Source of the DNA: Streptomyces sp. SDr-06
GTDB taxonomy: Bacteria; Actinomycetota; Actinomycetes; Streptomycetales; Streptomycetaceae
Reading direction: 5' to 3'
Assembly: GCF_003324565.1 (NCBI RefSeq)
Contig: NZ_QOLA01000007.1
Coordinates: 248,001-312,000, forward strand
Length of the DNA stretch: 64,000 nucleotides
Shown: positions 51,425 through 59,711 of the stretch, in pieces
Layout: every line of letters starts with the position of its first letter
Numbering within the stretch: position 1 is the stretch's first letter
The notes under the pieces: generated by a model
Told to the model about the DNA's origin: nothing
Seen by the model: only the letters and a program-made list of their open reading frames with translations
Database searches by the model: none
Program-made: the position numbers and the translations under genes

Positions 51425-52231
51425 ATGCCCACTGTCACCGGTCCGTACGTACCTGGGACCCCTTGCTGGGTCGACCTGATGGTTCCCGACCAGGAAGCGG
51501 CCCTCGATTTCTACCGCGATCTCTTCGGCTGGCAGGGCGAGGTCGGACCGCCCGAGACCGGGGGTTACGCGGTCTGTACGTTGAAGGGCCAACCGGTCGC
51601 CGGGATCATGGCCGCGATGAATCCCGACGGCAGCAAGCCGGACCCGATGCCGCCGACCGTGTGGACCACGTATCTCGCGACCGCCGACCTGGCGGCGACG
51701 GAGAAGAAGTGCGCCGGCAATGGCGGCCAGGTGATGGTGCCGGGCATGGACGTGATGACGCTCGGCAGAATGGCCGTCATGAGCGACCCGACCGGGGCCG
51801 TCTTCGGCCTCTGGCAGGCCATGGACTTCCGCGGCGCCGGCATCGTGAACGAGCCTGGCGCGTTCATCTGGAGCGAACTCAACACCGCGGACACGGATAT
51901 CGCCGCGTCCTTCTACTCCAAGACGCTGGGCCTCACCGCCGCTCCGCTGGAGGGTGGGGGCGGATACCTCGCGCTGAGCGCGGAGGGCAGGACGGTGGGC
52001 GGCATGCAGGCGCTCTCCGGAATTGACGGCCTCCCGCCGGGCACGCCCTCGCACTGGCTGACCTACTTCTCGGTCGATGACACCGACAGTACGGTCGACG
52101 CGTTGGTCAGGGCCGGTGGCAACATCCTCCAGGCGCCGTTCGACATGATGGCGGGCCGGATGGCCGTCGTGCAGGACCCGCAGGGCGGGGTGTTCGCCGT
52201 CATCAACGCGACGGCACCCGAGTCGGCCTGA
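51425..52231 (+). CDS. VOC (glyoxalase/dioxygenase fold) protein with two domains
   Basis: 268 residues from ATG 51425. Two consecutive VOC modules: PCWVDLMVPDQEAALDFYRD with LFGWQGEV, and FIWSELNTADTDIAASFYSK with TLGLTAAP, ending MAVVQDPQGGVFAVINA. This duplicated form is common in Streptomyces, with bleomycin-resistance or glyoxalase-like annotations; the substrate is unknown. A very strong terminator follows. Confidence 0.88.
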   Translation: MPTVTGPYVPGTPCWVDLMVPDQEAALDFYRDLFGWQGEVGPPETGGYAVCTLKGQPVAGIMAAMNPDGSKPDPMPPTVWTTYLATADLAATEKKCAGNGGQVMVPGMDVMTLGRMAVMSDPTGAVFGLWQAMDFRGAGIVNEPGAFIWSELNTADTDIAASFYSKTLGLTAAPLEGGGGYLALSAEGRTVGGMQALSGIDGLPPGTPSHWLTYFSVDDTDSTVDALVRAGGNILQAPFDMMAGRMAVVQDPQGGVFAVINATAPESA

Positions 52232-52260
52232 CCCGGACGCCCCACGGCTGGCTTTCACCG

Positions 52261-52300
52261 ACCGCCGCCGTGTCCCACGCTTGTGGGGCACGGCGGCGGT
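52261..52300 (+). terminator. Strong terminator
   Basis: ACCGCCGCCGTG-t-CCCAC pairs with GTGGG-g-CACGGCGGCGGT around a 4-nt loop, 30 bases after the VOC stop. Confidence 0.8.
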
Positions 52301-52646
52301 CGGCGTGGTGAGCGGCTGCCGCCGGGGGCGCCTCGCGATGTACGGGTGGACGGCCGCCCGCGTTGAAGGGCGCCCACCCGGTGGGCGCCTTCCTGCGCGC
52401 GGCCGCCCTTTCGCGGTTCCGGTGCCCCCGGCGCTTCGTCAGTGGGCGGCGTCGGTGCGGCGCCCCCGCCCCGCGGCATGTTCCGGGAAGCGCGCGGAAG
52501 TCCCGGTGCGGCATCGAGAAAGCATTGTCGTGGCTATGCCAAAAATTAACCTCCGCTGTCCACCCGCGTAAACCGCGGCGGTCGCACCATGAGGTCCTGC
52601 ACACGCCACGGACCATCAACTACGGTGCACACAGACGGAGTTCGGC
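52301..52646. other. Intergenic region with a 21-bp palindrome
   Basis: Contains GGCGCCCACC-c-GGTGGGCGCC at 52369-52389 and the promoter of the HKD phospholipase. No gene with a family match was found. Confidence 0.5.
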
Positions 52647-53639
52647 ATGCCGCTGTCCCATCCCGCCCGCGCCGCCCTCTTGGCCGGCGCCCTGCTGCTG
52701 TCCTCGACAACCGCCTTGGCCGCCCCGGGCGCCGCCCAGGCCGCGTCTGCCGCCAACCCTCTGGTCTTCCCCGACCAGGGCCACACCGCGGTGTACGACT
52801 TCATCGACTCGGCCACCAAGTCGGTGGACCTCACCATGTACGAACTGCGCGACACCAGTGCTGTCAACGCCCTGGTGAGCCGCAAGAAGGCCGGAGTGCG
52901 GGTCCGCGTCATCCTCGACGCCCAGCACACGTCGGTGAACGGAGCGGCCTACCGAGCCCTCCAGTCCGCGGGCGTCGGGGTGGTGTACTCGTCGCCCGAC
53001 TACGTCTACACCCACCAGAAGACCATCACCGTGGATGGCGCCCAATCGCTCATCCTCACGGGAAACCTGGACTCGACGTACTACGCGAGCAGCCGGGACT
53101 ACGCGGTCTTCGACACCGACGCCGCCGATGTCGCCGCCATAGAGCGGACGTTCAGTGCGGATTACGCCCACAGCTCGATCACTCCCTCGGACGGCGACCA
53201 CCTTGTCTGGTCGCCCACCGACTCGCAGGCGCGCCTGCTGGATCTGATCAACGGCGCTCAGCACTCCCTGGATCTGGAGCAGCTGGAGTTCGGTGACTCA
53301 GCGCTCGTCGACGCCGTGGTGGCGGCCGAGAACCGCAGCGTCGCCGTCCGGGTGGTCGGCATGAACCCCGACAGTTACGGCAGCTACTTCGACCAGGTGA
53401 CGCAGGCCGGTGGCGCGGTCGTCACCTTCTCCTCCACCACCGGTCTCTACATCCATGCCAAGGCGATCGTCGCCGACTACGGCACCCCGACGGCCAAGGT
53501 CTTCGCCGGTTCGGAGAACTTCTCGGACAACTCGCTCAACAACAACCGCGAGCTCGGCCTGATCGTCAACAGCCCCGACGTCCTCAACGGTATCGAAGCG
53601 CCGTTCGCCACCGACTTCGCCAACGGAACGCCGTACTGA
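52647..53639 (+). CDS. Secreted phospholipase D (HKD family)
   Basis: 330 residues from ATG 52647. Signal peptide PARAALLAGALLLSSTTALA with cleavage near QAASA (about 33). Two HxKxxxxD motifs: THQKTITVD followed by LILTGNLD, and IHAKAIVAD followed by VFAGSENFSDNS. Acts outside the cell on phosphodiesters, probably phospholipids. It is unrelated in fold to the two SMase D-like enzymes in this window, so the window encodes two types of exported phospholipase D activity. Confidence 0.9.
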   Translation: MPLSHPARAALLAGALLLSSTTALAAPGAAQAASAANPLVFPDQGHTAVYDFIDSATKSVDLTMYELRDTSAVNALVSRKKAGVRVRVILDAQHTSVNGAAYRALQSAGVGVVYSSPDYVYTHQKTITVDGAQSLILTGNLDSTYYASSRDYAVFDTDAADVAAIERTFSADYAHSSITPSDGDHLVWSPTDSQARLLDLINGAQHSLDLEQLEFGDSALVDAVVAAENRSVAVRVVGMNPDSYGSYFDQVTQAGGAVVTFSSTTGLYIHAKAIVADYGTPTAKVFAGSENFSDNSLNNNRELGLIVNSPDVLNGIEAPFATDFANGTPY

Positions 53640-53716
53640 CGTCCGACCGCCATTCCGGGCTTGCGTCCAGCCGACTGCCTCCCCGTCGAACGCGAGAAAA
53701 TCTATCGTGGCTGCGG

Positions 53717-53745
53717 TAGACATTGGGTCATGACGTCACTATGGT
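53717..53745 (+). promoter_or_regulatory. Probable sigma-70 (HrdB-type) promoter
   Basis: TAGACA and TATGGT separated by 17 bp. The spacer contains the palindrome TGACGTCA. No CDS with a family match follows directly, so the transcript begins in a structured, gene-poor region. Confidence 0.5.
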
Positions 53746-53771
53746 TTCTCTTGTAATCGAGGTCGGACAAG

Positions 53772-53796
53772 GCCCGGCAGAGACGAACTGCCGGGC
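53772..53796 (+). other. 9-bp stem-loop early in the predicted transcript
   Basis: GCCCGGCAG pairs perfectly with CTGCCGGGC around a 7-nt loop, about 20 bases after the expected transcription start. It could be a leader hairpin or an attenuator. Confidence 0.45.
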
Positions 53797-54214
53797 AGCA
53801 GGAGCCGCGTTCGCAGCACGGTGCGGTGGTGGAGTTCCGAAGCCAGAGTGGTTGCAGGACGGCGACGGGGCTGACGACCGGACCGGGTGGCCCGCAGAGT
53901 CGAGGGGCCGCCACGGGGCGTACCGCAGTGGGCGGTGGGCATTCGGTTGGTGCGGTTCGCGGTATCGGCAGTACCAGCAGTACGCAGTTCCGTTGGGAAA
54001 GTGATTGATTCAGAGGGAAGAACGGAGGAGTTGGGCGCCATCAGGATCGCCCGGGTCAGCAGGTATCGACCCGGGTACCGCAGGACATCGATAGTGAGGT
54101 GGTCTCCGGTCACGCATCCGCGATCCCCGCGGTCCCGCCGCTGTTCAGGGCGGACTCGCGGAAACAGAAGGTCGGCGCAGTAGGACGGCCGACCGATGGT
54201 GTAGCAGTTCCTTC
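53797..54214. other. 418 bp without a supported gene, possible untranslated or structured RNA
   Basis: Frames on both strands are open but have no family match or good start. The stretch lies between a promoter-like element and a 12-bp terminator stem and could belong to a leader or a small RNA. The function is not shown. Confidence 0.3.
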
Positions 54215-54246
54215 GGGGCCCTGGTGTCATATGGCACCAGGGCCCC
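54215..54246 (+). terminator. Strong hairpin, 12-bp stem
   Basis: GGGGCCCTGGTG pairs perfectly with CACCAGGGCCCC around an 8-nt loop. It would end any transcript from the 53717 promoter, or attenuate the gene behind it. Confidence 0.7.
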
Positions 54247-54251
54247 TCGAC

Positions 54252-54450
54252 GTGTCGGACCGCGCCCCGTGGGCCGCCTCCCGCTACAACGCACCGTTGG
54301 CATTGATGCACGGGTTCGTCATCGGGGTGGTGCCTCTGCTGGTGGGAGTGGTGATCGTCGCCCTTCTGATCGCAGCGGCGTGGTGGGGGCGCCGGATGCG
54401 TGCCCGGGACCGTGCGGCGGGCCGCGCCCACCGCATCCCGGGCTGCCCGC
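54252..54450 (+). pseudogene. DUF6479-like membrane protein remnant
   Basis: From GTG 54252, VSDRAPWAASRYNAPLALMH leads into one transmembrane segment (VGVVIVALLIAAAWWG) and a basic stretch (RRMRARDRAAGRAHRIPG), as in Streptomyces DUF6479 proteins. The following acidic, Pro-rich tail of that family is missing. The frame instead runs into unrelated sequence to 54713, which is in a different frame from the glycosyltransferase remnant. Probably a truncated, non-functional gene. Confidence 0.5.
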
Positions 54451-54640
54451 AACGCGGGGCCGCGCGCCCCCGCCGCGGGTGCCGACCTGTTGGTTTCCCT
54501 CGATGTGGACTGCGTGCTGGGCCCCGGCCTCCTGGACGGCTGCGCCCGGGCGGCCGAGGAGGGCGCCCTGTTGTGTGGCACCGTCGCCTACCTTCCCGTC
54601 GCTGCTGCCCCCGGAGTACGCCCTGCCCGGGCTCCGGCGT
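54433..54640 (+). pseudogene. Fragment of a family 2 glycosyltransferase
   Basis: One frame reads SRAARNAGPRAPAAGADLLV followed by SLDVDCVLGPGLLDGCARAA and LLCGTVAYLP, which matches the start of a GT-A glycosyltransferase domain with its DxD-type acidic motif (LDVDC). The upstream nucleotide-binding strand and the remaining 200 residues are absent, and continued similarity (LPPEYALPGL) shifts to another frame near 54600. It is a decayed remnant. Confidence 0.55.
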
Positions 54641-54744
54641 CCGGTCCAAGTGCCAGGACCGGGGCGCACGTTCAGGCATCGCGGGGGACGGCGGCCAGGG
54701 CGCGGCATCGTAGGCGCGTGGCGTTGGATGGCGGCCGGGGGTGG

Positions 54745-54921
54745 TCAGTCCTCGCCGCGTACGAGGTTCTCGTCGGGACGGCCGTTCGGGCAGGGCGCGG
54801 AGTCGCTCTCCGCGACGGGTGGAAGACAGGTGCGTATGCCCTTGCCCCGGGTGTGCCGGGCTTTCGCCCAACCGGTTTCAGCCACTTTCAGAGGCCTGTT
54901 CTCGACCGTACGCGTGATCAC
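54745..54921 (-). CDS. Possible small protein of 58 residues
   Basis: GTG 54921 with GAGAGGA about 9 bases upstream opens a 58-codon frame: VITRTVENRPLKVAETGWAK, then RHTRGKGIRTCLPPVAESDS and APCPNGRPDENLVRGED. It is short, hydrophilic, with two cysteines. Composition looks protein-like, but there is no family match and the codon use is weaker than that of the neighbours. Confidence 0.3.
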   Translation of the reverse strand: MITRTVENRPLKVAETGWAKARHTRGKGIRTCLPPVAESDSAPCPNGRPDENLVRGED

Positions 54922-55090
54922 GGCGCGTCATCCTCTCTCTGCAACGGGGGATACCGGGTCCGCCTGGCTCGGCTGACCACACCGCCGGACGGCCGACCGC
55001 CGACGGTGCGCGAGCCGGGTTCCCGAGCCCGTTGCCCCGAAACGCCGGGCCGTGCGGCCGTACGCGAGCACCCTCGGTCGGCGGGCCGTT

Positions 55091-56557
55091 CTAGTCCTCG
55101 GCGACGACGCGGACGGTGTGGACCTCGGTGTCCACGGCGTCCGGCACGACCATGCCTGCCTCGACGCCGCTGCGCAGGTACCGCAGGACGTCGGAGGTGA
55201 GCCGTTCTCCGGGCATCACCGCGGGGATCCCCGGCGGGTACGGGGTCAGCATCTCGGCGCTGATCCGCCCCGGCGCACGGTCCACCGGGATCTGTTCGGT
55301 ACTGCTGAAGAACGCGTCGCGGGGCAGCGCGGCCTGCTCCAGGCGCAACCGGTCCGGAGGCGGGACTTCGACGTGCGGGGCGGGACGCAGGTCCGCGGCG
55401 TGTGCGGCCACGTCGCGCAGCGCGGCGATGAGCGCGGCCGCGCTGTCCTCGTCGTCGGCGTGCGTGAGCTGGGCGCTGATGCGGCGGTGATCGGAGAGAT
55501 GCAGATTGATCTGATGGTGCTCGCGGATCCAGTCGGCGGCCCGGTACCCGGTCGTGCCCAGAGCGGTGATGTCGATGATGATCTGCATCGGGTCGAGGTC
55601 AGCGGCCAGACCGGGGCCGCAGAAGTCGTCCCTGCCGTGTACGTGCAAGCCGTCGATCGAGGCGATGCGTGTGCGGACATCCTCGGCGAGTGCCAGAGCA
55701 CGGTCGTACAGCGCCTTGCCGTGTTCGACCATCTGCCGGCGCCAGCCGTCCAGGGCGGCATAGAGAAGCACGGACGGGCTGGTGGTGCCGAGCAGATCCT
55801 CACGGCTCTTCAGCACTTCCGGCTTGACCAGGTCGCCCTGGAGGTGGAACACCGAGCCCTGCTCCAGCCCTGATCCCATCTTGTGGACCGAGGTCACGCA
55901 GACATCCGCGCCCGCGTCCATGGCCCAGGTGGGCAGATCGGAATGGAAGGGAAGGTGGGCTCCCCACGCCTCGTCCACGATGACGGGCCTTCCCGCCGCG
56001 TGGCACACCTCGGCGATCGCGGCGAGGTCGGAACACGTGCCGTAAGGGGTGGGGCTCGTCACCAGGGCACCGCGGGCGTCCGGGTGCTGCTCGAACGCCT
56101 CGGCGAACGCCTGCGCCGACGGCGGGTGCGCCAGGTGGCGCTCGGCGTCCCATTGCGGCTCCACCCACACCGGCTCGATGCCGGAGAGGATCAGGCCGGA
56201 GACGACCGACTTGTGGGCGTCCCTGCCCAACAGCAGCTTCTCGTGGGGGCCCGCGACCGACAGCATCGCCGACTTGACCGACAACGAACTGCCGCACGTC
56301 GAGAAGAACGTGTGCTGTGCGCCGACCGCGTCGGCCATCAGCGCCTGGGCCTCCTCCAGGACGCCGTGGGACGACCGCCGGTCGTCCAGGCCGGAGGTGG
56401 CCAGGACGTCCGAGCGGAACACCGCCTCACCGAGGACGGCCCGCACACGGGGGTCCGCGCCCCGGCCCTGCTTGTGGCCGGGCGGCGTGAACGGCGTCTG
56501 CCCGCTTTCGTGATACGCGGACAGCGCTTCGAGTACAGGGGCCTTCGAGTGGTCCAT
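55091..56557 (-). CDS. Orn/Lys/Arg decarboxylase-type PLP enzyme
   Basis: 488 residues, close to the short actinobacterial form of the family. Starts HSKAPVLEALSAYHESGQTP with FTPPGHKQGRG, typical of these enzymes. PLP-binding motifs: FFSTCGSSLSVKSAML, VDEAWGAHLPFH (Asp195 pairs with the PLP ring nitrogen) and TSVHKMGSGLEQGS with Lys226 as the Schiff-base lysine. C-terminal PYPPGIPAVMPGE contacts substrate. It decarboxylates a basic amino acid to a polyamine precursor; arginine or lysine is likely but not proven. Confidence 0.9.
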   Translation of the reverse strand: MDHSKAPVLEALSAYHESGQTPFTPPGHKQGRGADPRVRAVLGEAVFRSDVLATSGLDDRRSSHGVLEEAQALMADAVGAQHTFFSTCGSSLSVKSAMLSVAGPHEKLLLGRDAHKSVVSGLILSGIEPVWVEPQWDAERHLAHPPSAQAFAEAFEQHPDARGALVTSPTPYGTCSDLAAIAEVCHAAGRPVIVDEAWGAHLPFHSDLPTWAMDAGADVCVTSVHKMGSGLEQGSVFHLQGDLVKPEVLKSREDLLGTTSPSVLLYAALDGWRRQMVEHGKALYDRALALAEDVRTRIASIDGLHVHGRDDFCGPGLAADLDPMQIIIDITALGTTGYRAADWIREHHQINLHLSDHRRISAQLTHADDEDSAAALIAALRDVAAHAADLRPAPHVEVPPPDRLRLEQAALPRDAFFSSTEQIPVDRAPGRISAEMLTPYPPGIPAVMPGERLTSDVLRYLRSGVEAGMVVPDAVDTEVHTVRVVAED

Positions 56558-56886
56558 GGTGGCCGACTGCCCTTCGGGTTCGCACCGGAAACCGCACTTG
56601 GTGATGGGCGCCGCTCAATGGGGGAGCGGGCGTGCCGGGAGGGTCTGGACCCCTCCTGGGAGCGCGCTCTTCCGGCGTCGCCCGGTGACTGGGTGCGGGG
56701 TCCGCCCACCGGCTTGGCCGCCGGGCTGCGAAAGGCACCGGTTCGTGGCTGCGCCGGGGCCGGTTGCCCACGGCGCCCCGCCCCGGGCGCCGAGGACGCC
56801 CACCCGTGGCTACGGGGCTCGGCGACCCCGACGGTTCCCGCGATGGGGCGGCGGCAGTGCCGCATGCGGGCGTGACCGGCGCGAGG
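56558..56886. other. 329 bp without a recognisable gene
   Basis: Upstream of the decarboxylase and downstream of the small DNA-binding-like protein, both on the minus strand. Should contain the decarboxylase promoter. No motif stands out. Confidence 0.35.
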
Positions 56887-57213
56887 TCAGCGGCCGAGGG
56901 CCTTGCGCAGTTCCTGCTTGTTCATCGACGAGCGTCCGTCGATGTTGCGCTTCTTGGCCTCCTCGTAGAGCTGGTCCTTGGTCGGTCCCGTCGAGCCGCT
57001 GTGAGAGCGTTGCCCGCCCCGCTGGGACGCGGACTTCCTGTCCTGCGTGGACGTCCTGCTCGCGGATTTCGATTCGCCCGAGCGCGCACGCTCCTTGTTG
57101 ACCGTACGAGACGCGAGCTCCTTGGCCCGTTTGGTCGAGGCGCCGCGCTCCTCGGCGCTCTCCTTGATGTGCTCGTACTGGCGCTCGCGCTTGGGACTGG
57201 AACCTCGGGGCAT
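56887..57213 (-). CDS. Basic protein with Rho-N/SAP-like C-terminus ("plasmid stabilization" type)
   Basis: 108 residues. N-terminus PRGSSPKRERQYEHIKESAE, ERGASTKRAKELASRTVNKE followed by a Ser/Arg-rich linker, then KDQLYEEAKKRNIDGRSSMN and KQELRKALGR, a helix-extended-loop-helix like the Rho N-terminal or SAP domain. Such proteins are widely annotated as plasmid stabilization proteins in actinomycetes and probably bind nucleic acid. ATG 57213 has AGGAG upstream. Not linked here to a partition system. Confidence 0.7.
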   Translation of the reverse strand: MPRGSSPKRERQYEHIKESAEERGASTKRAKELASRTVNKERARSGESKSASRTSTQDRKSASQRGGQRSHSGSTGPTKDQLYEEAKKRNIDGRSSMNKQELRKALGR

Positions 57214-57850
57214 GGCACAACTCCTGGCTGATAGGGGTCAGGGCCAACTCTCCGGTCGGCCCCGGCGGGCACCCGACGTCCACAAGCGGTCGGCAGCCCA
57301 CAAGCCCCAGTCCACGGCGAAACCCAGCCCACCGCGAGGCGGGACGGCCGAGCGGCTGGCGCCGGAGCGACGCGCTCGTGGACGGCCCCTCCGGATCGAT
57401 GCGCCGACCGGGTGAGGAGATCGCCTCGCGTCGGGAAGTCGCGCACAGGGCGGCGCGGGCCGGTGCCGCGGCAGCGGTGCCGTCGCGGCTTGCCGCACGT
57501 TCCGTCAACTGCCCGGGCCCGTACGGCACGAGCCGCACAGAGCTCGGTGACGGGTCTGTTTTCATGCTCACGTCCGCGCTCAGGTTTCCGTGCGGAGGGG
57601 AGGAGTGGCCCCTGCCGTGGCGCGGCAGGCGACGTGAGCACGGGGCCACGGCGTCGCCTCGCCGTGTGACCGCGACCTCTTCCGCCCAAACCCGGACGAA
57701 GGGCTCCGCGGCACTCCCGGGCAGAGGGGGCGATGTCTTGGCTCTGCTGGGTCTGGAGCGACGTATGACGGGTATGCGCCTTCCGGGCGCACCCCGCAGG
57801 CGCGCTGCGTGGCTGTCCCCGTACGGGTACGACGGCGAAAGGAGCCGACC
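57214..57850. other. 637 bp without a supported gene
   Basis: Long frames are open on both strands, as is usual in high-GC DNA, but none has a family match with a good start. Should hold divergent promoters. Confidence 0.35.
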
Positions 57851-58009
57851 ATGCAGGAGACGACCCCGTCCCAGGCGGAAGGCGAGCGCCGGGACGACAG
57901 CGAAGAGCGGCACAGGGAAACGGAATGCACCACGCCCTCGCAGGCGGAAGGCGAGCGGGAACCCGAGGACGAGCACGGGACCGAGGAGCTGGGTGCGAGA
58001 GGGGACTGA
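57851..58009 (+). CDS. Small acidic protein with internal repeat
   Basis: 52 residues from ATG 57851, with AAGGAG 8 bases upstream. Contains TTPSQAEGER twice (residues about 4-13 and 27-36), each followed by an acidic stretch (RDDSEERHRE, EPEDEHGTEE). Unstructured and acidic. No family known. The DNA repeat suggests duplication of a shorter unit. Confidence 0.55.
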   Translation: MQETTPSQAEGERRDDSEERHRETECTTPSQAEGEREPEDEHGTEELGARGD

Positions 58010-58222
58010 GGCACATATTCCGGACGGGGTTCCCCGGCGAAGCGGTCTCTCCATTTGATCGCTCCCGCGCACGGGAGGCGCCCGCGCCCCGCCGAACAGC
58101 GGCATGAACCGTTGCGCGGGGAGCAGGGGAGGTCCGAAGGCTGCGCATGTGTACGGCAGTTCAGCGAGAGTCGGCCGTCGCTCCGGCGTCCGTCGGCGCA
58201 CGCTGAGGAAGGAGAGGTGTGC

Positions 58223-59302
58223 ATGGAGATCGTGTTGCGTCCACTGTTGGTGTCCGGAAGCGTCATCCTCGCTACCTTCGCTGTGGGGTGGGCGGCAGAT
58301 TTCGCGCTGCGCCAGATCGCCTCCCGGCATCCGGCGGTCCTCCTGTGGCCACGCTTGCGCCGCTGTCGCGTGCCTTTGCAAGTGGCCGCCTGCACAGCCC
58401 TGTTGCTGAGCAGCTACCAGACCGCGGGGGTGGGCCGGGGGCATCACGCCGGTATCGATCGAGCCCTGACCCTGTTGTTGATCGCTTCCGTGGGCTGGCT
58501 GATCGTGCGCATCGCAGGCGCGATCGTCGAGTCCGGATATGCGCACTACGCGTCGGTGTCGCACGACGCGGCCCGTGTGCGCAGGGTGCAGACGCAGGTC
58601 ACGCTCATCCAGCGAGTGGTGATCGCCGTCGTGGCGGCGGTCACGGGCGCCGTCATGCTGATGCAGTTCCGGGCGATGCAGACGCTGGGCACCTCGGTGC
58701 TCGCCTCGGCGGGAGTGATCGCGGCGGTGGCCGGTATCGCCGCGCAGTCCACGCTCGGCAACCTCTTCGCGGGACTGCAGATCGCCTTCGGCGACATGGT
58801 CCGGCTCGGCGACACCGTGGTGGTCGAGGGCGAGTGGGGGACGGTGGAAGAGATAACGCTGACCTATCTGGTGGTCAGGACGTGGGACGAGCGCCGGATC
58901 ACCATGCCGGTGTCGTACTTCACCAACCGTCCCTTCCAGAACTGGTCCCGGGGCGGCGCCCAGATGACCGGCACCGTCTACCTCCACCTGGACCATGCCA
59001 CGCCGGTCACCCTGCTGCGCCAGGAACTGCACCGGGTCCTGAAGAACTGCGACGCGTGGGACGGACGAGCCTGGAACCTCGTGGTCACGGACACCACCCC
59101 CAGCACGATCCAGGTCCGGGCCCTGGCCACGGCCCGGGACGCCGACGACCTGTGGACCGTGCGCTGCGTCGTACGGGAGAAGCTGATCGGCTGGCTGCAG
59201 GAACAGCACCCGTACGCACTTCCCAAGATCAGCCACACCCTGGCCGCGCCGGAACCGGCGCACGCCCCGGAGTCGCTGCCCGACCGTGCCGCACGCCACT
59301 GA
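58223..59302 (+). CDS. MscS family mechanosensitive ion channel
   Basis: 359 residues from ATG 58223, with GGAGAGG upstream. Three to four N-terminal TM segments (VILATFAVGWAADFALRQIA, LTLLLIASVGWLIVRIAGA and others), then the pore-lining TM3 region SVLASAGVIAAVAGIAAQST with LGNLFAGLQIAFGDMVRLGD, and the beta domain VVVEGEWGTVEEITLTYLVV. Opens on membrane tension to release solutes. The 213 bp upstream carry the promoter. Confidence 0.9.
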   Translation: MEIVLRPLLVSGSVILATFAVGWAADFALRQIASRHPAVLLWPRLRRCRVPLQVAACTALLLSSYQTAGVGRGHHAGIDRALTLLLIASVGWLIVRIAGAIVESGYAHYASVSHDAARVRRVQTQVTLIQRVVIAVVAAVTGAVMLMQFRAMQTLGTSVLASAGVIAAVAGIAAQSTLGNLFAGLQIAFGDMVRLGDTVVVEGEWGTVEEITLTYLVVRTWDERRITMPVSYFTNRPFQNWSRGGAQMTGTVYLHLDHATPVTLLRQELHRVLKNCDAWDGRAWNLVVTDTTPSTIQVRALATARDADDLWTVRCVVREKLIGWLQEQHPYALPKISHTLAAPEPAHAPESLPDRAARH

Positions 59303-59711
59303 CGTGCCCGCTGCGGTGGCGCCCGCGGCTGGACCGGGAGACGGGATCGTGGCGTGGCGGTCGCGGCCTGCGAAGAGGGGCCGGTGCCCGAGCGGTGTGG
59401 CCACCGGCAGCCGTCGGCGTACGCCGTGCAGCGGTACGCGCGGCCACTTTCCGGTAGCCGCTCCACGACGCCGGAGGGGGCGCCGACCGCGCCTGCCCAG
59501 GAGTTTCTTCCGCTCACCAGGACCGGCCTCGGCCGGTGTCCGGTGGTGGGGGCTGCGACAGTCGGGCATATCCGGGCAATGATTTATGTATCGGAAATCT
59601 GTCCCCTCTTCCGGGACCAATGGCCCTGTGCGCGTGGCCGAAGGTCCTGAGGTGGTCGTGCCGCACGGGGAAGACACACGAAAAACGTCCCAAGCCACGG
59701 AGTAGCCGCAC
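59303..59711. promoter_or_regulatory. Promoter region with two DevR/OsdR-like boxes
   Basis: GGGACCAATGGCCC at 59613-59626 and, on the other strand, GGACCTTCGGCCAC at 59634-59647; the centres are 21 bp apart. GTCCC/GGGAC pairing also occurs at 59601-59617. The form resembles the DosR/DevR/OsdR dormancy-regulon motif. An AT-rich stretch at 59580-59600 precedes them. Confidence 0.55.

Noticed and set aside
52369-52389. GC-rich palindrome GGCGCCCACC-c-GGTGGGCGCC considered as an operator or recombination site
   Set aside because: Only one copy was seen, with no adjacent regulator or integrase; kept only as a note in the intergenic entry.
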